Of a stretch of DNA of 13,700 bases, positions 1-6,153 are shown piece after piece. How positions within the stretch are numbered: the stretch's first letter is position 1; each line of letters starts with the position of its first letter. A model generated the notes under the pieces. It searched no databases, had not been told where the DNA came from, and saw only the letters and a program-made list of their open reading frames with translations. The stretch covers positions 1 to 13,700 of the forward strand of contig CADBPU010000069.1 in the NCBI GenBank assembly GCA_902796635.1, written 5' to 3'. The stretch is from an uncultured Eubacteriales bacterium (lineage in GTDB: Bacteria > Bacillota > Clostridia > Christensenellales > UBA1242). The translations under genes were made by a program, and so were the position numbers.

Positions 1-1896
1 ATGGACTATTTGAGAATTAATACACTAAACGATATCAGGGAAGCCAAAAGACTTGTTTATCAAACACATGGAGTTGACCTAGATTTGTACAAAGTAAACA
101 TGGAAGACCCAAAAGTTTATGAGATGATTTCTGCCGGAGACACTGATGCAGTTTTTCAAATTGAAAGTAGTGGACTAAAAAAGTTTATGCGAGAACTCAA
201 ACCAGATTGTTTGGAAGATATCATCGCAGGTATTTCTTTGTATCGACCAGGACCTATGGATTTTTGCCCTGTTTATGTTCAAAACAAGCATAACCCTGAC
301 AAAATCAAGTATGAAGTGCCATGTTTGGAGCCAATTTTGAAGTCTACTTATGGCGTTATTGTCTATCAAGAGCAAGTCATGCAGATTGTGCAAGCAATGG
401 CAGGTTATACTCTTGGCAGGGCTGATACTGTGCGTAAGTATATGGGCAAAAAAAAGATGGCAGAATTGATGAAGGAAAGAGAAGTATTTTTACATGGATT
501 TCATGGAGAGGACCACGGGCATAGAGTTGATATTGATGGAGCAGTAAAACGTGGAGTCAGTGAAGAACTTGCCAATAAGATTTTTGATACTATGATTAAA
601 TTTGGTTCTTATGCGTTTAACAAATCTCATGCTGCTGCTTATGCATTTTTGACATATCAAACTGCGTACTTAAAAACATATTACAGAGTTGAATTTTTGA
701 CGGCAGTTCTCAACAATCGTTTAACAAAACCAGATGACTTAAAGAAATATATTATGTATGCTAGGACTGTTGGAATTGATGTTTTACCACCAGATATCAA
801 CAAATCTCAGACATATTTTAGTATAGAAAATGGAGCAATAAGACATGGAATTGCTGCACTCAAAAACATGGGTTATGCAATTTCTCAAAAAATTATTGAA
901 GAGAGAGAGCAATTTGGAGATTACAAAGATTTGGTTGACCTTATTTCCAGAACAAATAAATTTGGACTTAATAAGCGTGGTATTGAAAGTTTGATTTTGA
1001 GTGGTGCGCTTGATTGTTTTGGAAAAACCAGAACTCAACTTATGGCAGTGTTTGAACTTGTGCTTGAAAGAACGTCAAAGGATAGAAAGCAAGAGTCAAC
1101 TGGTCAAATAAGTATGTTTTCAACTTTGCTTAAAAATGAAACCACACTTACAAGTGTTGATTATCCTGAAATTCCTGAATTTGTTGCTACTGAAAAATAT
1201 AAAAAAGAAAAAGATATTGTTGGCGTTTATGTTTCTGGTCATCCACTAGATAAATACTTAAAACAATTTGAACAATTTGGTTTCAATAGTTCAATGATAA
1301 AAAAAGATAGTGATGAAACAGAAGAAGAAACACAAGATATGCTTGAAGACGAGCAATATAGCGAAATTTATGATGGTATGCCAGTTACTTTTGGTGGTAT
1401 TATCACTGAATTTAAGAAAACTTTTACAAGACGCGATAATAAGGAAATGGCAATACTAAAAGTTGAAGATTTGTATGGCGATATTGATTGTATGGTCTTT
1501 CCAAATGTATACAAAATTTTGAAGCCAATGCTTGATGTTGACAAAATTGCAATTTTCAAAGGTAAAATATCAATTAGAGTTGGTGATTCACCAGCAGTAC
1601 TTATTGAAGATATCAAGCCAATAGAGAGCGAAACAAATTCGCAAGCAAATCAAGTTCAAGAAGAAATCAAAGAAGAAAAGCCAAAGATTTTATACTTGCG
1701 TTTTGATTGCCAAGATGAAAAACTTATGAATGATGTTTCAAAAATTTTAGACAATTATTTTGGCGAAACTGAGTGTAGAATTTTATGCACAAGTCAAAAC
1801 AAAGTTTTTGGATTTCATCATGGAGTAAATGTCAACAATTTGTTATTGTATGAATTACAGACTTTGCTTGAAGAAAAAGATATAAAGTTTGTTTAA
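1..1896 (+). CDS. dnaE: DNA polymerase III subunit alpha, C-terminal part (5' end outside window)
   Basis: This is the replicative or error-prone DnaE-type polymerase that extends DNA chains. The frame is open from base 1, and the first residues (MDYL..NTL) match the internal KMDFLGLRTL motif of the family, so the first ATG is not the start; roughly the last half is present (631 residues). The Asp in that motif is, as I recall it, the third catalytic aspartate. Further family landmarks are FQIES (about 53-57), YRPGPM (81-86), YQEQVMQI (122-129), MGKKK (148-152) and FNKSHAAAYAF (209-219). A helix-hairpin-helix region follows, then a C-terminal OB fold (about 460-540: VTFGGIITEFKK...FKGKISI) and a short tail domain. 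A His-rich insert (H165, H168, H172, H174) precedes the FNKSH region; I believe inserts occur here in clostridial DnaE. pfkA follows after 10 bases, so co-transcription is likely. Confidence 0.97.
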   Translation: MDYLRINTLNDIREAKRLVYQTHGVDLDLYKVNMEDPKVYEMISAGDTDAVFQIESSGLKKFMRELKPDCLEDIIAGISLYRPGPMDFCPVYVQNKHNPDKIKYEVPCLEPILKSTYGVIVYQEQVMQIVQAMAGYTLGRADTVRKYMGKKKMAELMKEREVFLHGFHGEDHGHRVDIDGAVKRGVSEELANKIFDTMIKFGSYAFNKSHAAAYAFLTYQTAYLKTYYRVEFLTAVLNNRLTKPDDLKKYIMYARTVGIDVLPPDINKSQTYFSIENGAIRHGIAALKNMGYAISQKIIEEREQFGDYKDLVDLISRTNKFGLNKRGIESLILSGALDCFGKTRTQLMAVFELVLERTSKDRKQESTGQISMFSTLLKNETTLTSVDYPEIPEFVATEKYKKEKDIVGVYVSGHPLDKYLKQFEQFGFNSSMIKKDSDETEEETQDMLEDEQYSEIYDGMPVTFGGIITEFKKTFTRRDNKEMAILKVEDLYGDIDCMVFPNVYKILKPMLDVDKIAIFKGKISIRVGDSPAVLIEDIKPIESETNSQANQVQEEIKEEKPKILYLRFDCQDEKLMNDVSKILDNYFGETECRILCTSQNKVFGFHHGVNVNNLLLYELQTLLEEKDIKFV

Positions 1897-1897
1897 T

Positions 1898-1902
1898 GGA
1901 GG
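1898..1902 (+). promoter_or_regulatory. Ribosome binding site that fixes the pfkA start
   Basis: GGAGG lies just after the dnaE stop and 4 bases before ATG 1907. An in-frame TTG at 1889 would place this site inside the coding region, so the ATG is preferred. Confidence 0.8.
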
Positions 1903-1906
1903 AGTT

Positions 1907-2869
1907 ATGAAAAGAATTTTAGTTCTCACAAGTGGTGGAGATTGCAGTGGAATGAATGCATATCTCAAAGCCCTTGCAAAATTATGTAAAAAAAATGGTA
2001 TAAAACTTTTTGCAAGCATGTATGGATTTCAAGGACTTGTAGAAAATTCCATAACTTCTTTTGAATATGATGATTTAGGAGAAATTCAAAATTTGGGTGG
2101 CAGTGTCATCAAAACTTCAAGAAGTAAAGATTTTGTCACACAAAAGGGCTTTGAGCAAGCACTTGCAAATTTGAAAAGTTGGAACTTTGATTGTGTTGTG
2201 GTTGTTGGTGGCAATGGCAGTACAAAAGGTGCTTATGATTTGAGCATTGCAGGTGTCAATGTTCTTGCAGTTCCTGCAACAATAGATAATGATTTGGCTT
2301 ATACTGACACAACTTTGGGCTATGATACAGCATGTCAAAACGCACTTGATGCTGTTGTAAAAATCAAGCAAACAATGGAAACTTGCGACAGGGGTACTAT
2401 TATTGAAGTTATGGGCAGGCATTGCTCAGACATTGCTGTTCACACAGCAATACTTGCTGATGCAGATATGATTATCACAAAACAAAAATCTTTTGAAAGC
2501 ATATTAAAAAGAGTTGATGATTTAATCAATTTTGAAAAGAAAAATCCTTTGATAGTAGTTCAAGAAAATATTTTGAATGTAAACGAGCTTGCAAAATATT
2601 TAGAAGAGCATACAAAAAAAGAATTTAGAGCAACAGTAATTGGATATTTACAACGTGGTGGTGCGCCAACAGTGAATGACAATTTGCTTGCAATCCAGTT
2701 TGCAACAAAAACTGTTGAATTGATTGAAAGTGCTGTATATAATGTTGCAGTTGGTGAAATAGATGGAAAAATAATAGCAACAAAATTAAAAGAAGCAATT
2801 ATAACAAAACAGTATTCTAAAAAACTTTTAGAAATTTTTGCAAAATATTCAAATACCCCTATTGACTAA
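1907..2869 (+). CDS. pfkA: 6-phosphofructokinase (divergent active site)
   Basis: Family role: cytoplasmic phosphorylation of fructose 6-phosphate to fructose 1,6-bisphosphate in glycolysis. The length of 320 residues is normal for bacterial PfkA. From residue 72 on, positions match the usual E. coli numbering until about 200. Retained: GGD near the N terminus (10-12), R72, G104 (the ATP-type residue), S105, T125, D127 (catalytic base) and D129 in TIDND, R162, MGR (169-171), and the equivalents of E222 (E220), R243 (R241) and R252 (R250). Changed: the Mg-binding Asp103 is Asn (GGNGS), Gly124 is Ala (PATIDND), His249 is Tyr (GYLQRGG), and the N-terminal PGMNA is SGMNA. Effector-site positions also vary (Y54, K154). 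It follows dnaE as in many Firmicutes. The fold is certain; whether it is a fully active ATP-PFK, a weak paralogue or has another phosphoryl donor is not decidable here. Confidence 0.9.
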   Translation: MKRILVLTSGGDCSGMNAYLKALAKLCKKNGIKLFASMYGFQGLVENSITSFEYDDLGEIQNLGGSVIKTSRSKDFVTQKGFEQALANLKSWNFDCVVVVGGNGSTKGAYDLSIAGVNVLAVPATIDNDLAYTDTTLGYDTACQNALDAVVKIKQTMETCDRGTIIEVMGRHCSDIAVHTAILADADMIITKQKSFESILKRVDDLINFEKKNPLIVVQENILNVNELAKYLEEHTKKEFRATVIGYLQRGGAPTVNDNLLAIQFATKTVELIESAVYNVAVGEIDGKIIATKLKEAIITKQYSKKLLEIFAKYSNTPID

Positions 2870-2890
2870 TCAAAAATCATATGCTAAAAT
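2862..2890 (+). promoter_or_regulatory. Sigma-A-type promoter for the 2915 gene
   Basis: TTGACT (2862-2867), a 17-base spacer and TAAAAT (2885-2890), with TGC directly before the -10 (extended -10). It overlaps the pfkA stop codon, so the next gene can be transcribed independently of dnaE-pfkA. Confidence 0.75.
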
Positions 2891-2904
2891 ATAAAGCGTA
2901 ATAT

Positions 2905-2910
2905 GGAGGA
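2905..2910 (+). promoter_or_regulatory. Ribosome binding site that fixes the 2915 start
   Basis: GGAGGA lies 4 bases before ATG 2915. An in-frame ATG at 2903 overlaps this site and is too close to the predicted transcription start, so 2915 is chosen. Confidence 0.8.
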
Positions 2911-2914
2911 ATAT

Positions 2915-3364
2915 ATGAAAGGCGTAAATATTTTGGAGAGATTGGCAAAAGAAACTATGATTGTGGGAAAACATATTTATATAAAGGAAGATGAATGTGT
3001 TTATGTTGCAAAGCCAGATAATGCTGGTGAATTAAAGATTTTTCAAATAACAAAAGAGTCATTAGAAAAAAATGTTCATTTAGTAAAAGAACCTACGCAA
3101 GAACAATATGAAAATGCTTTGCTTAACTACATTTTGGATGATGATAGAAACAATCCCGCAAAAAGAGGTATTTATTCAATGGGAGTTGGTAAATTATATT
3201 ACGAATTTTTAGATGCGCTTTCTGATATTAAATTTGGAAAAATTGAAGATGTTGATTTAATTAATAGATTTGCACTTAACAATGAAGATGTTGTATTAAA
3301 TAAATTGGCAAAAACCATTGTTGATGGTTATAAATTAGAAGATGAGAAATTATTGACAAAATAA
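2915..3364 (+). CDS. Hypothetical protein, 149 residues
   Basis: I do not recognise this family. The product is soluble-looking, acidic to neutral and without signal peptide or membrane segment. The first 50 residues look like a small mixed alpha/beta region (HIYIKEDECVYVAK, then ELKIFQITKESL); the remainder looks helical, with a loop DDDRNNPAKRG at about residues 75-85 and Leu/Val-rich helices to the end. There is no catalytic motif I can name. It is a real gene: it has a good promoter, GGAGGA at the right distance, codon use like its neighbours and its own terminator directly after the stop. It forms a single-gene unit between pfkA and a convergent membrane-protein gene. Confidence 0.8.
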   Translation: MKGVNILERLAKETMIVGKHIYIKEDECVYVAKPDNAGELKIFQITKESLEKNVHLVKEPTQEQYENALLNYILDDDRNNPAKRGIYSMGVGKLYYEFLDALSDIKFGKIEDVDLINRFALNNEDVVLNKLAKTIVDGYKLEDEKLLTK

Positions 3365-3387
3365 AAAGGCGAGCAATCGTCTTTTTT
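3363..3387. terminator. Bidirectional intrinsic terminator
   Basis: A 10-bp stem AAAAAGGCGA (3363-3372) / TCGTCTTTTT (3377-3386), with one G-U pair and a GNRA-type GCAA loop. Because the stem ends in A5/T6, it gives a U-run in both directions. It starts within the stop codon of the plus gene and reaches the stop of the minus gene at 3386. Confidence 0.85.
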
Positions 3388-3724
3388 AATTGTTTTTTGC
3401 ATCTTGAATAGCATTGTTTTGTTGCATCACTTCCTTTGCTATTTCTTCGTCTTTTTTTATTGTTTCTTCGTCTTTTTTTGTGATTTTGTCAACCATTGAC
3501 TGTTCTTCTTTTTTTAGCTTATTTGCAGTTATTCTTCCCTTATTCTTTATTATTACAAAAATAAGATAAATTGCACAAATTCCAACGACTATATAAACAA
3601 GCCTACTAAAAATGCTTCCTTGATAGCCAAACAGACCAGCAACAAGGTCATATTGAAAAAAACCAATAGAAAGCCAATTCATACTCCCAAACATAACAAT
3701 AATAAAACAAATTATACTAATCAT
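3386..3724 (-). CDS. DUF378 family small membrane protein with charged C-terminal tail
   Basis: The first 65 residues match the DUF378 (YuzA-like) pattern of two membrane helices: MISIICFIIVMFGSMNWL, then FFQYDLVAGLFG, then a second helix VYIVVGICAIYLIFVII. The family function is unknown to me. Here it carries a tail of about 45 residues rich in Lys, Glu and Asp (repeated KKDEE) that looks like a cytoplasmic coiled or disordered segment and is longer than I expect for the family. The start is set at ATG 3724 because family similarity begins there. An upstream in-frame ATG at 3826 would add 34 residues unlike the family, and that stretch overlaps the promoter of the divergent gene. The Shine-Dalgarno sequence is weak (AAAG). 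Total 112 residues. Confidence 0.8.
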   Translation of the reverse strand: MISIICFIIVMFGSMNWLSIGFFQYDLVAGLFGYQGSIFSRLVYIVVGICAIYLIFVIIKNKGRITANKLKKEEQSMVDKITKKDEETIKKDEEIAKEVMQQNNAIQDAKNN

Positions 3725-3819
3725 ATCATTATTCTTTGCAATAATAATAAAAATATTATATTCAAAATATTTTATAATCTTATATTTTTTTATTTCTTTA
3801 TTAAAATAAAAATACACTA

Positions 3820-3848
3820 TTGACATATCATTTTTTGTGTTATATAAT
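3820..3848 (+). promoter_or_regulatory. Full-consensus sigma-A promoter for the 3865 gene
   Basis: TTGACA (3820-3825), exactly 17 bases, then TATAAT (3843-3848): both hexamers are perfect consensus. An AAGAGG ribosome binding site (3853-3858) follows 6 bases before ATG 3865, so the mRNA leader is only about 10 bases. Confidence 0.88.
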
Positions 3849-3864
3849 ATAAAAGAGGTTTATT

Positions 3865-5034
3865 ATGGGATTTTTTAAGAATTTATTTAATAGTTTGAAA
3901 GAAAAAAAAGCAAACAAAGAAGAAGAACAATTTAATAATTTATCAGCAGAGAATAAAACTATATATTTGAACAAAGTAAAAAATTTGAGTGAAACACAAC
4001 TTGAAAAAGCAATCGAAAAACAACCATATCTTTTGCCACATATCATTGCTGATTTGAAAGTAGATAATTATATTAAATTGATTGATATTGCAACAAAAAA
4101 GGGTGTTGATTTGTTTGATTTGATAGATAAGAATTCAATAATTGATAACAACACTATTGTCAATATTGCAGTAGAAAATCAACCAGCATTGGTTTTAGAA
4201 CTTGATGATATGCCAAATTTACAAGAAATGATAACACCAGAAACATTAATTCAAGCATTTGTCAAAAATCCAGAAGTACTTTTCAGTAATTGCCCTGCAT
4301 TAAATAAAAGAATTGTTTTAATGGGACAAGATAAAGAAGGTAAAGTAGCAAAAAGAAGTTCAACATTAAGAGCTCAACTTCAAAGAGCTATGAATTTGTA
4401 TTTCCGTCCAGAATCAGAAATGGGAAATGGATTTGATGATTTTGCAAAATCGATTGCTGAGCAAATTAATGATGCAAAATTCGTAGAAATAGTTGCAGGC
4501 AACAAAATGACAACAAGAGTTACAACTGCTGCAAACGAAACCTTGAAAAGAAGTCCAGAAAAGGGTAGAGTTGTTCCTGCAAAAACACTTCACAAGTGGA
4601 ATAACAGAGTTATGTACACTATTCCAAATGAAGCAAGAAAAGGTCTAAAAAAATCAAAAGTATCTTATGAAACATACACAAAGTATTTGACAGGACTTTT
4701 AAGCAATCCTTCACTCAATTCATTTACAAATGAAGAAAGAACAAGACTTGTAAAACGTTGTGTTTCTATTGTTCCAGAACTTTACTTTGAACTTAGGTCA
4801 TTAAATTATGCTGATAGTGCAGAAAAACTTACAGTTCAACTTTCTGCTTATGAAGCATTCAAAGCAATGAAAAAAGACGACTATGCCGACGCTTTGCTTG
4901 ATTATCTTGGCAAAGAACAAAGCAAAAAGGTTCTTGCAAAAAGCAAAGCAAATGCAACAAGAAAAGCAAATAAAAAAGCAAAGAAAACTGAAACTGCCGA
5001 AAAGGAAATGTCAATGGATAGATATAAATATTAA
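3865..5034 (+). CDS. Uncharacterised helical-repeat protein, 389 residues
   Basis: I do not recognise this family. Residues 1-15 (MGFFKNLFNSLKEKK) form an amphipathic, basic helix of the kind that can touch a membrane, but there is no signal peptide. Residues about 40-145 contain four degenerate repeats of 26-29 residues with the pattern A-h-x-x-x-P-x-h-h, centred on P54, G80, P107 and P136 (for example AIEKQPYLLP, AVENQPALVL and AFVKNPEVLF). These look like stacked helical hairpins. The middle (about 150-330) is basic and largely helical. The C terminus (about 350-389) is a Lys/Ala-rich tail (KANKKAKK), which could bind nucleic acid; this is inference. It is probably strongly expressed, given the perfect promoter, and is monocistronic, with a strong terminator. 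It shows no relation to the neighbouring genes. Confidence 0.82.
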   Translation: MGFFKNLFNSLKEKKANKEEEQFNNLSAENKTIYLNKVKNLSETQLEKAIEKQPYLLPHIIADLKVDNYIKLIDIATKKGVDLFDLIDKNSIIDNNTIVNIAVENQPALVLELDDMPNLQEMITPETLIQAFVKNPEVLFSNCPALNKRIVLMGQDKEGKVAKRSSTLRAQLQRAMNLYFRPESEMGNGFDDFAKSIAEQINDAKFVEIVAGNKMTTRVTTAANETLKRSPEKGRVVPAKTLHKWNNRVMYTIPNEARKGLKKSKVSYETYTKYLTGLLSNPSLNSFTNEERTRLVKRCVSIVPELYFELRSLNYADSAEKLTVQLSAYEAFKAMKKDDYADALLDYLGKEQSKKVLAKSKANATRKANKKAKKTETAEKEMSMDRYKY

Positions 5035-5063
5035 AAAAATCTGCACGAAAGTGCAGTTTTTTT
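5033..5063. terminator. Bidirectional intrinsic terminator
   Basis: A perfect 6-bp stem CTGCAC (5041-5046) / GTGCAG (5051-5056) with a GAAA loop, followed by T7 (5057-5063) on the plus strand and preceded by A7 (5033-5039), which gives a U-run on the minus strand. It serves the 3865 gene and the convergent gene ending at 5100. Confidence 0.92.
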
Positions 5064-5099
5064 ATAATTTAATATTTTTTCAAATTATTTATTTTTTTA

Positions 5100-5357
5100 T
5101 CATATTAATTCTATTGATAAAAATTTGAATTCAATTTCATCAACAAAATCACTTTGACTAAATCTCACTCTATTAAAATTATTGAAATTGACATAGTGTG
5201 AGTTGAGCATAATTGGTGTTTCGATTTTAAGGTCATTGCAAACAACTTCCAAATATGCATGCAAAAACCTCACATCAAAATCTTGCTGAAATTCAAATGT
5301 TTTGTGTTTTATTATTCTGTTATTATCATCAATTTCTTTTGTCCACAATCTAAACAT
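5100..5357 (-). CDS. Small conserved clostridial protein, 85 residues, function unknown
   Basis: From memory, the pattern MFRLW-K-I...NRI...(F/L)xAL(E/L)(E/V)(V/I)C..L....PI.L.S......F..VRF.Q.(D/N)F...I.F..L.I matches a short hypothetical protein common in Clostridia. Its function is unknown to me; no domain name is claimed. It is cytoplasmic-looking, with mixed strand and helix and no membrane segment. The ATG at 5357 is the natural start because the family begins with M-(F)-R-L-W. There is no Shine-Dalgarno sequence, and a possible -10 box ends 6 bases upstream (see the promoter entry). The gene stands alone on this strand, divergent from greA and convergent with the 389-residue protein. 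Confidence 0.72.
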   Translation of the reverse strand: MFRLWTKEIDDNNRIIKHKTFEFQQDFDVRFLHAYLEVVCNDLKIETPIMLNSHYVNFNNFNRVRFSQSDFVDEIEFKFLSIELI

Positions 5358-5363
5358 ATATTT

Positions 5364-5391
5364 ATATTATCATAAATAATAAATCAAACAA
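5364..5391 (-). promoter_or_regulatory. Possible promoter for the small 5357 gene, leaderless geometry
   Basis: On the minus strand: TTGTTT (5391-5386), a 16-base spacer ending in TGA, then TAATAT (5369-5364). The -10 ends 6 bases before the ATG. The boxes are weak and the region is very AT-rich, so chance is a real alternative. Confidence 0.4.
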
Positions 5392-5444
5392 AATTTTTTA
5401 ACATATTATTTATTTTTCTGCATAATAATATTTGAATAAAATGA

Positions 5445-5473
5445 TTGACAAATTTGTGCCAATATGTTATTTT
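5445..5473 (+). promoter_or_regulatory. Sigma-A-type promoter for greA
   Basis: Perfect TTGACA (5445-5450), 17 bases, TATTTT (5468-5473) with TGT directly before it (extended -10). The predicted start is near 5480, leaving a leader of about 65 bases before greA. Confidence 0.75.
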
Positions 5474-5474
5474 A

Positions 5475-5491
5475 TTACTCGTGATGAGTAA
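5475..5491 (+). promoter_or_regulatory. Inverted repeat at the greA transcription start (possible operator)
   Basis: TTACTC (5475-5480) and GAGTAA (5486-5491) are perfect inverted repeats around GTGAT. They span the predicted start site, where a repressor could sit. Because the left arm is mostly upstream of the start, it is more likely to act as DNA than as RNA. Confidence 0.4.
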
Positions 5492-5492
5492 A

Positions 5493-5528
5493 GTTGGCAA
5501 ATTGTATAAATTTGTTAGCGTTTTTTTT
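5493..5528 (+). promoter_or_regulatory. greA leader: Attenuator-like terminator hairpin in the greA leader
   Basis: An 11-bp stem (5493-5503 with 5509-5519, including three G-U pairs) closes a 5-base loop and is followed by a run of eight T (5521-5528), all between the greA promoter and its ribosome binding site. The adjacent upstream gene points away, so this hairpin does not end another gene. The stem is AT-rich and therefore weak. Confidence 0.55.
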
Positions 5529-5545
5529 ATCATTTTGGAGGAATT

Positions 5546-6016
5546 ATGGAAGAGATATTTTTAACACCGGAAGGTTTGGAAGATACAAAAAAAGAACTTG
5601 AAAGATTGAAGACAGTTGAAAGAATACAAGTTGCAAAAATGATTGGAGAAGCAAAAAGCTATGGAGATTTGAGTGAAAATTCAGAATACGATGCAGCAAA
5701 AACAAAAGAAGCACAACTCGAACTTAAAATTTTGGAACTTGAAAATAGAATCAAAAATGCAAAAATTATTTCAAAAGAATCATTAAACACAAAAGTGGTT
5801 GGTGTTGGTTCAAAAGTTACTCTTTATGATGAAGAGTTTGATGAAGAAGTACAATACACATTGATGGGCGCAACAGACAGCGACCCACTTAATGGAATTA
5901 TTAGCAATTCAAGTCCACTTGGTGCAGCAATTTTAGGTCAAAAAGTGGGTAGCACTGTTGTTGTTGACACACCTGCGGGAGAAACTAAATATAAAATTGT
6001 CAAAATCGAATTGTGA
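5546..6016 (+). CDS. greA: Transcription elongation factor GreA
   Basis: GreA enters the secondary channel of RNA polymerase and stimulates cleavage of backtracked RNA so that elongation resumes. The product has 156 residues, the usual length. The N-terminal coiled coil (residues about 1-75) carries the tip motif GDLSENSEYDAAK with the acidic residues D41 and E44 that act at the polymerase active site. The C-terminal FKBP-like domain includes VGVGSKVTLYDEE, SPLGAAILGQKVGS and the terminal YKIVKIEL. ATG 5546 is preceded by GGAGG (5537-5541). The gene is a single-gene unit with its own promoter and a strong terminator. The T8-tailed hairpin in its leader suggests control by premature termination. 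Confidence 0.97.
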   Translation: MEEIFLTPEGLEDTKKELERLKTVERIQVAKMIGEAKSYGDLSENSEYDAAKTKEAQLELKILELENRIKNAKIISKESLNTKVVGVGSKVTLYDEEFDEEVQYTLMGATDSDPLNGIISNSSPLGAAILGQKVGSTVVVDTPAGETKYKIVKIEL

Positions 6017-6040
6017 TTATTAAATTAATAATTAAAGTAT

Positions 6041-6077
6041 AGTTGGAGTATTGAGAAATCAGTATTTCAACTTTTTT
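6041..6077 (+). terminator. Intrinsic terminator of greA
   Basis: A 14-bp stem (6041-6054 / 6059-6072, three wobble pairs) with a GAAA tetraloop, followed by a T run to 6077. Confidence 0.92.
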
Positions 6078-6119
6078 GTCGCTATATTGGTTAAATTATT
6101 TGTTGCTTTCAAATTTGTT

Positions 6120-6147
6120 TTGAATAAAATTATTTGTATGGTAAAAT
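6120..6147 (+). promoter_or_regulatory. Promoter of tmk with leaderless geometry
   Basis: TTGAAT (6120-6125), 16 bases, TAAAAT (6142-6147) with TGG directly before it (extended -10). The -10 ends 6 bases before ATG 6154, so the predicted +1 is the A of the start codon. There is no Shine-Dalgarno sequence upstream. Confidence 0.68.
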
Positions 6148-6153
6148 AATCAC

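Noticed and set aside
493..525. His-rich insert in DnaE as a new metal site
   Set aside because: I believe inserts at this place occur in clostridial DnaE proteins; four His in a loop is not enough to claim metal binding.
1889..1906. TTG 1889 as a longer pfkA start
   Set aside because: It would overlap dnaE and place the GGAGG site inside the gene; family similarity begins at ATG 1907.
2903..2914. ATG 2903 as start of the 149-residue protein
   Set aside because: It contains its own ribosome binding site; ATG 2915 has GGAGGA at the right distance.
3620..3823. Plus-strand open frame of 67 residues
   Set aside because: Antisense to the DUF378 gene, low-complexity Asn/Lys/Ile composition and no ribosome binding site.
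3725..3826. 34-residue N-terminal extension of the DUF378 protein from ATG 3826
   Set aside because: The extension is unlike the family, has no ribosome binding site and overlaps the -35 of the divergent promoter.
3830..3844. 15-base identity ATTTTTTGTGTTATA shared with the metG promoter (13138-13152)
   Set aside because: The -10 boxes fall at different offsets in the two copies, so it is probably convergent AT-rich promoter sequence rather than a shared regulatory site.
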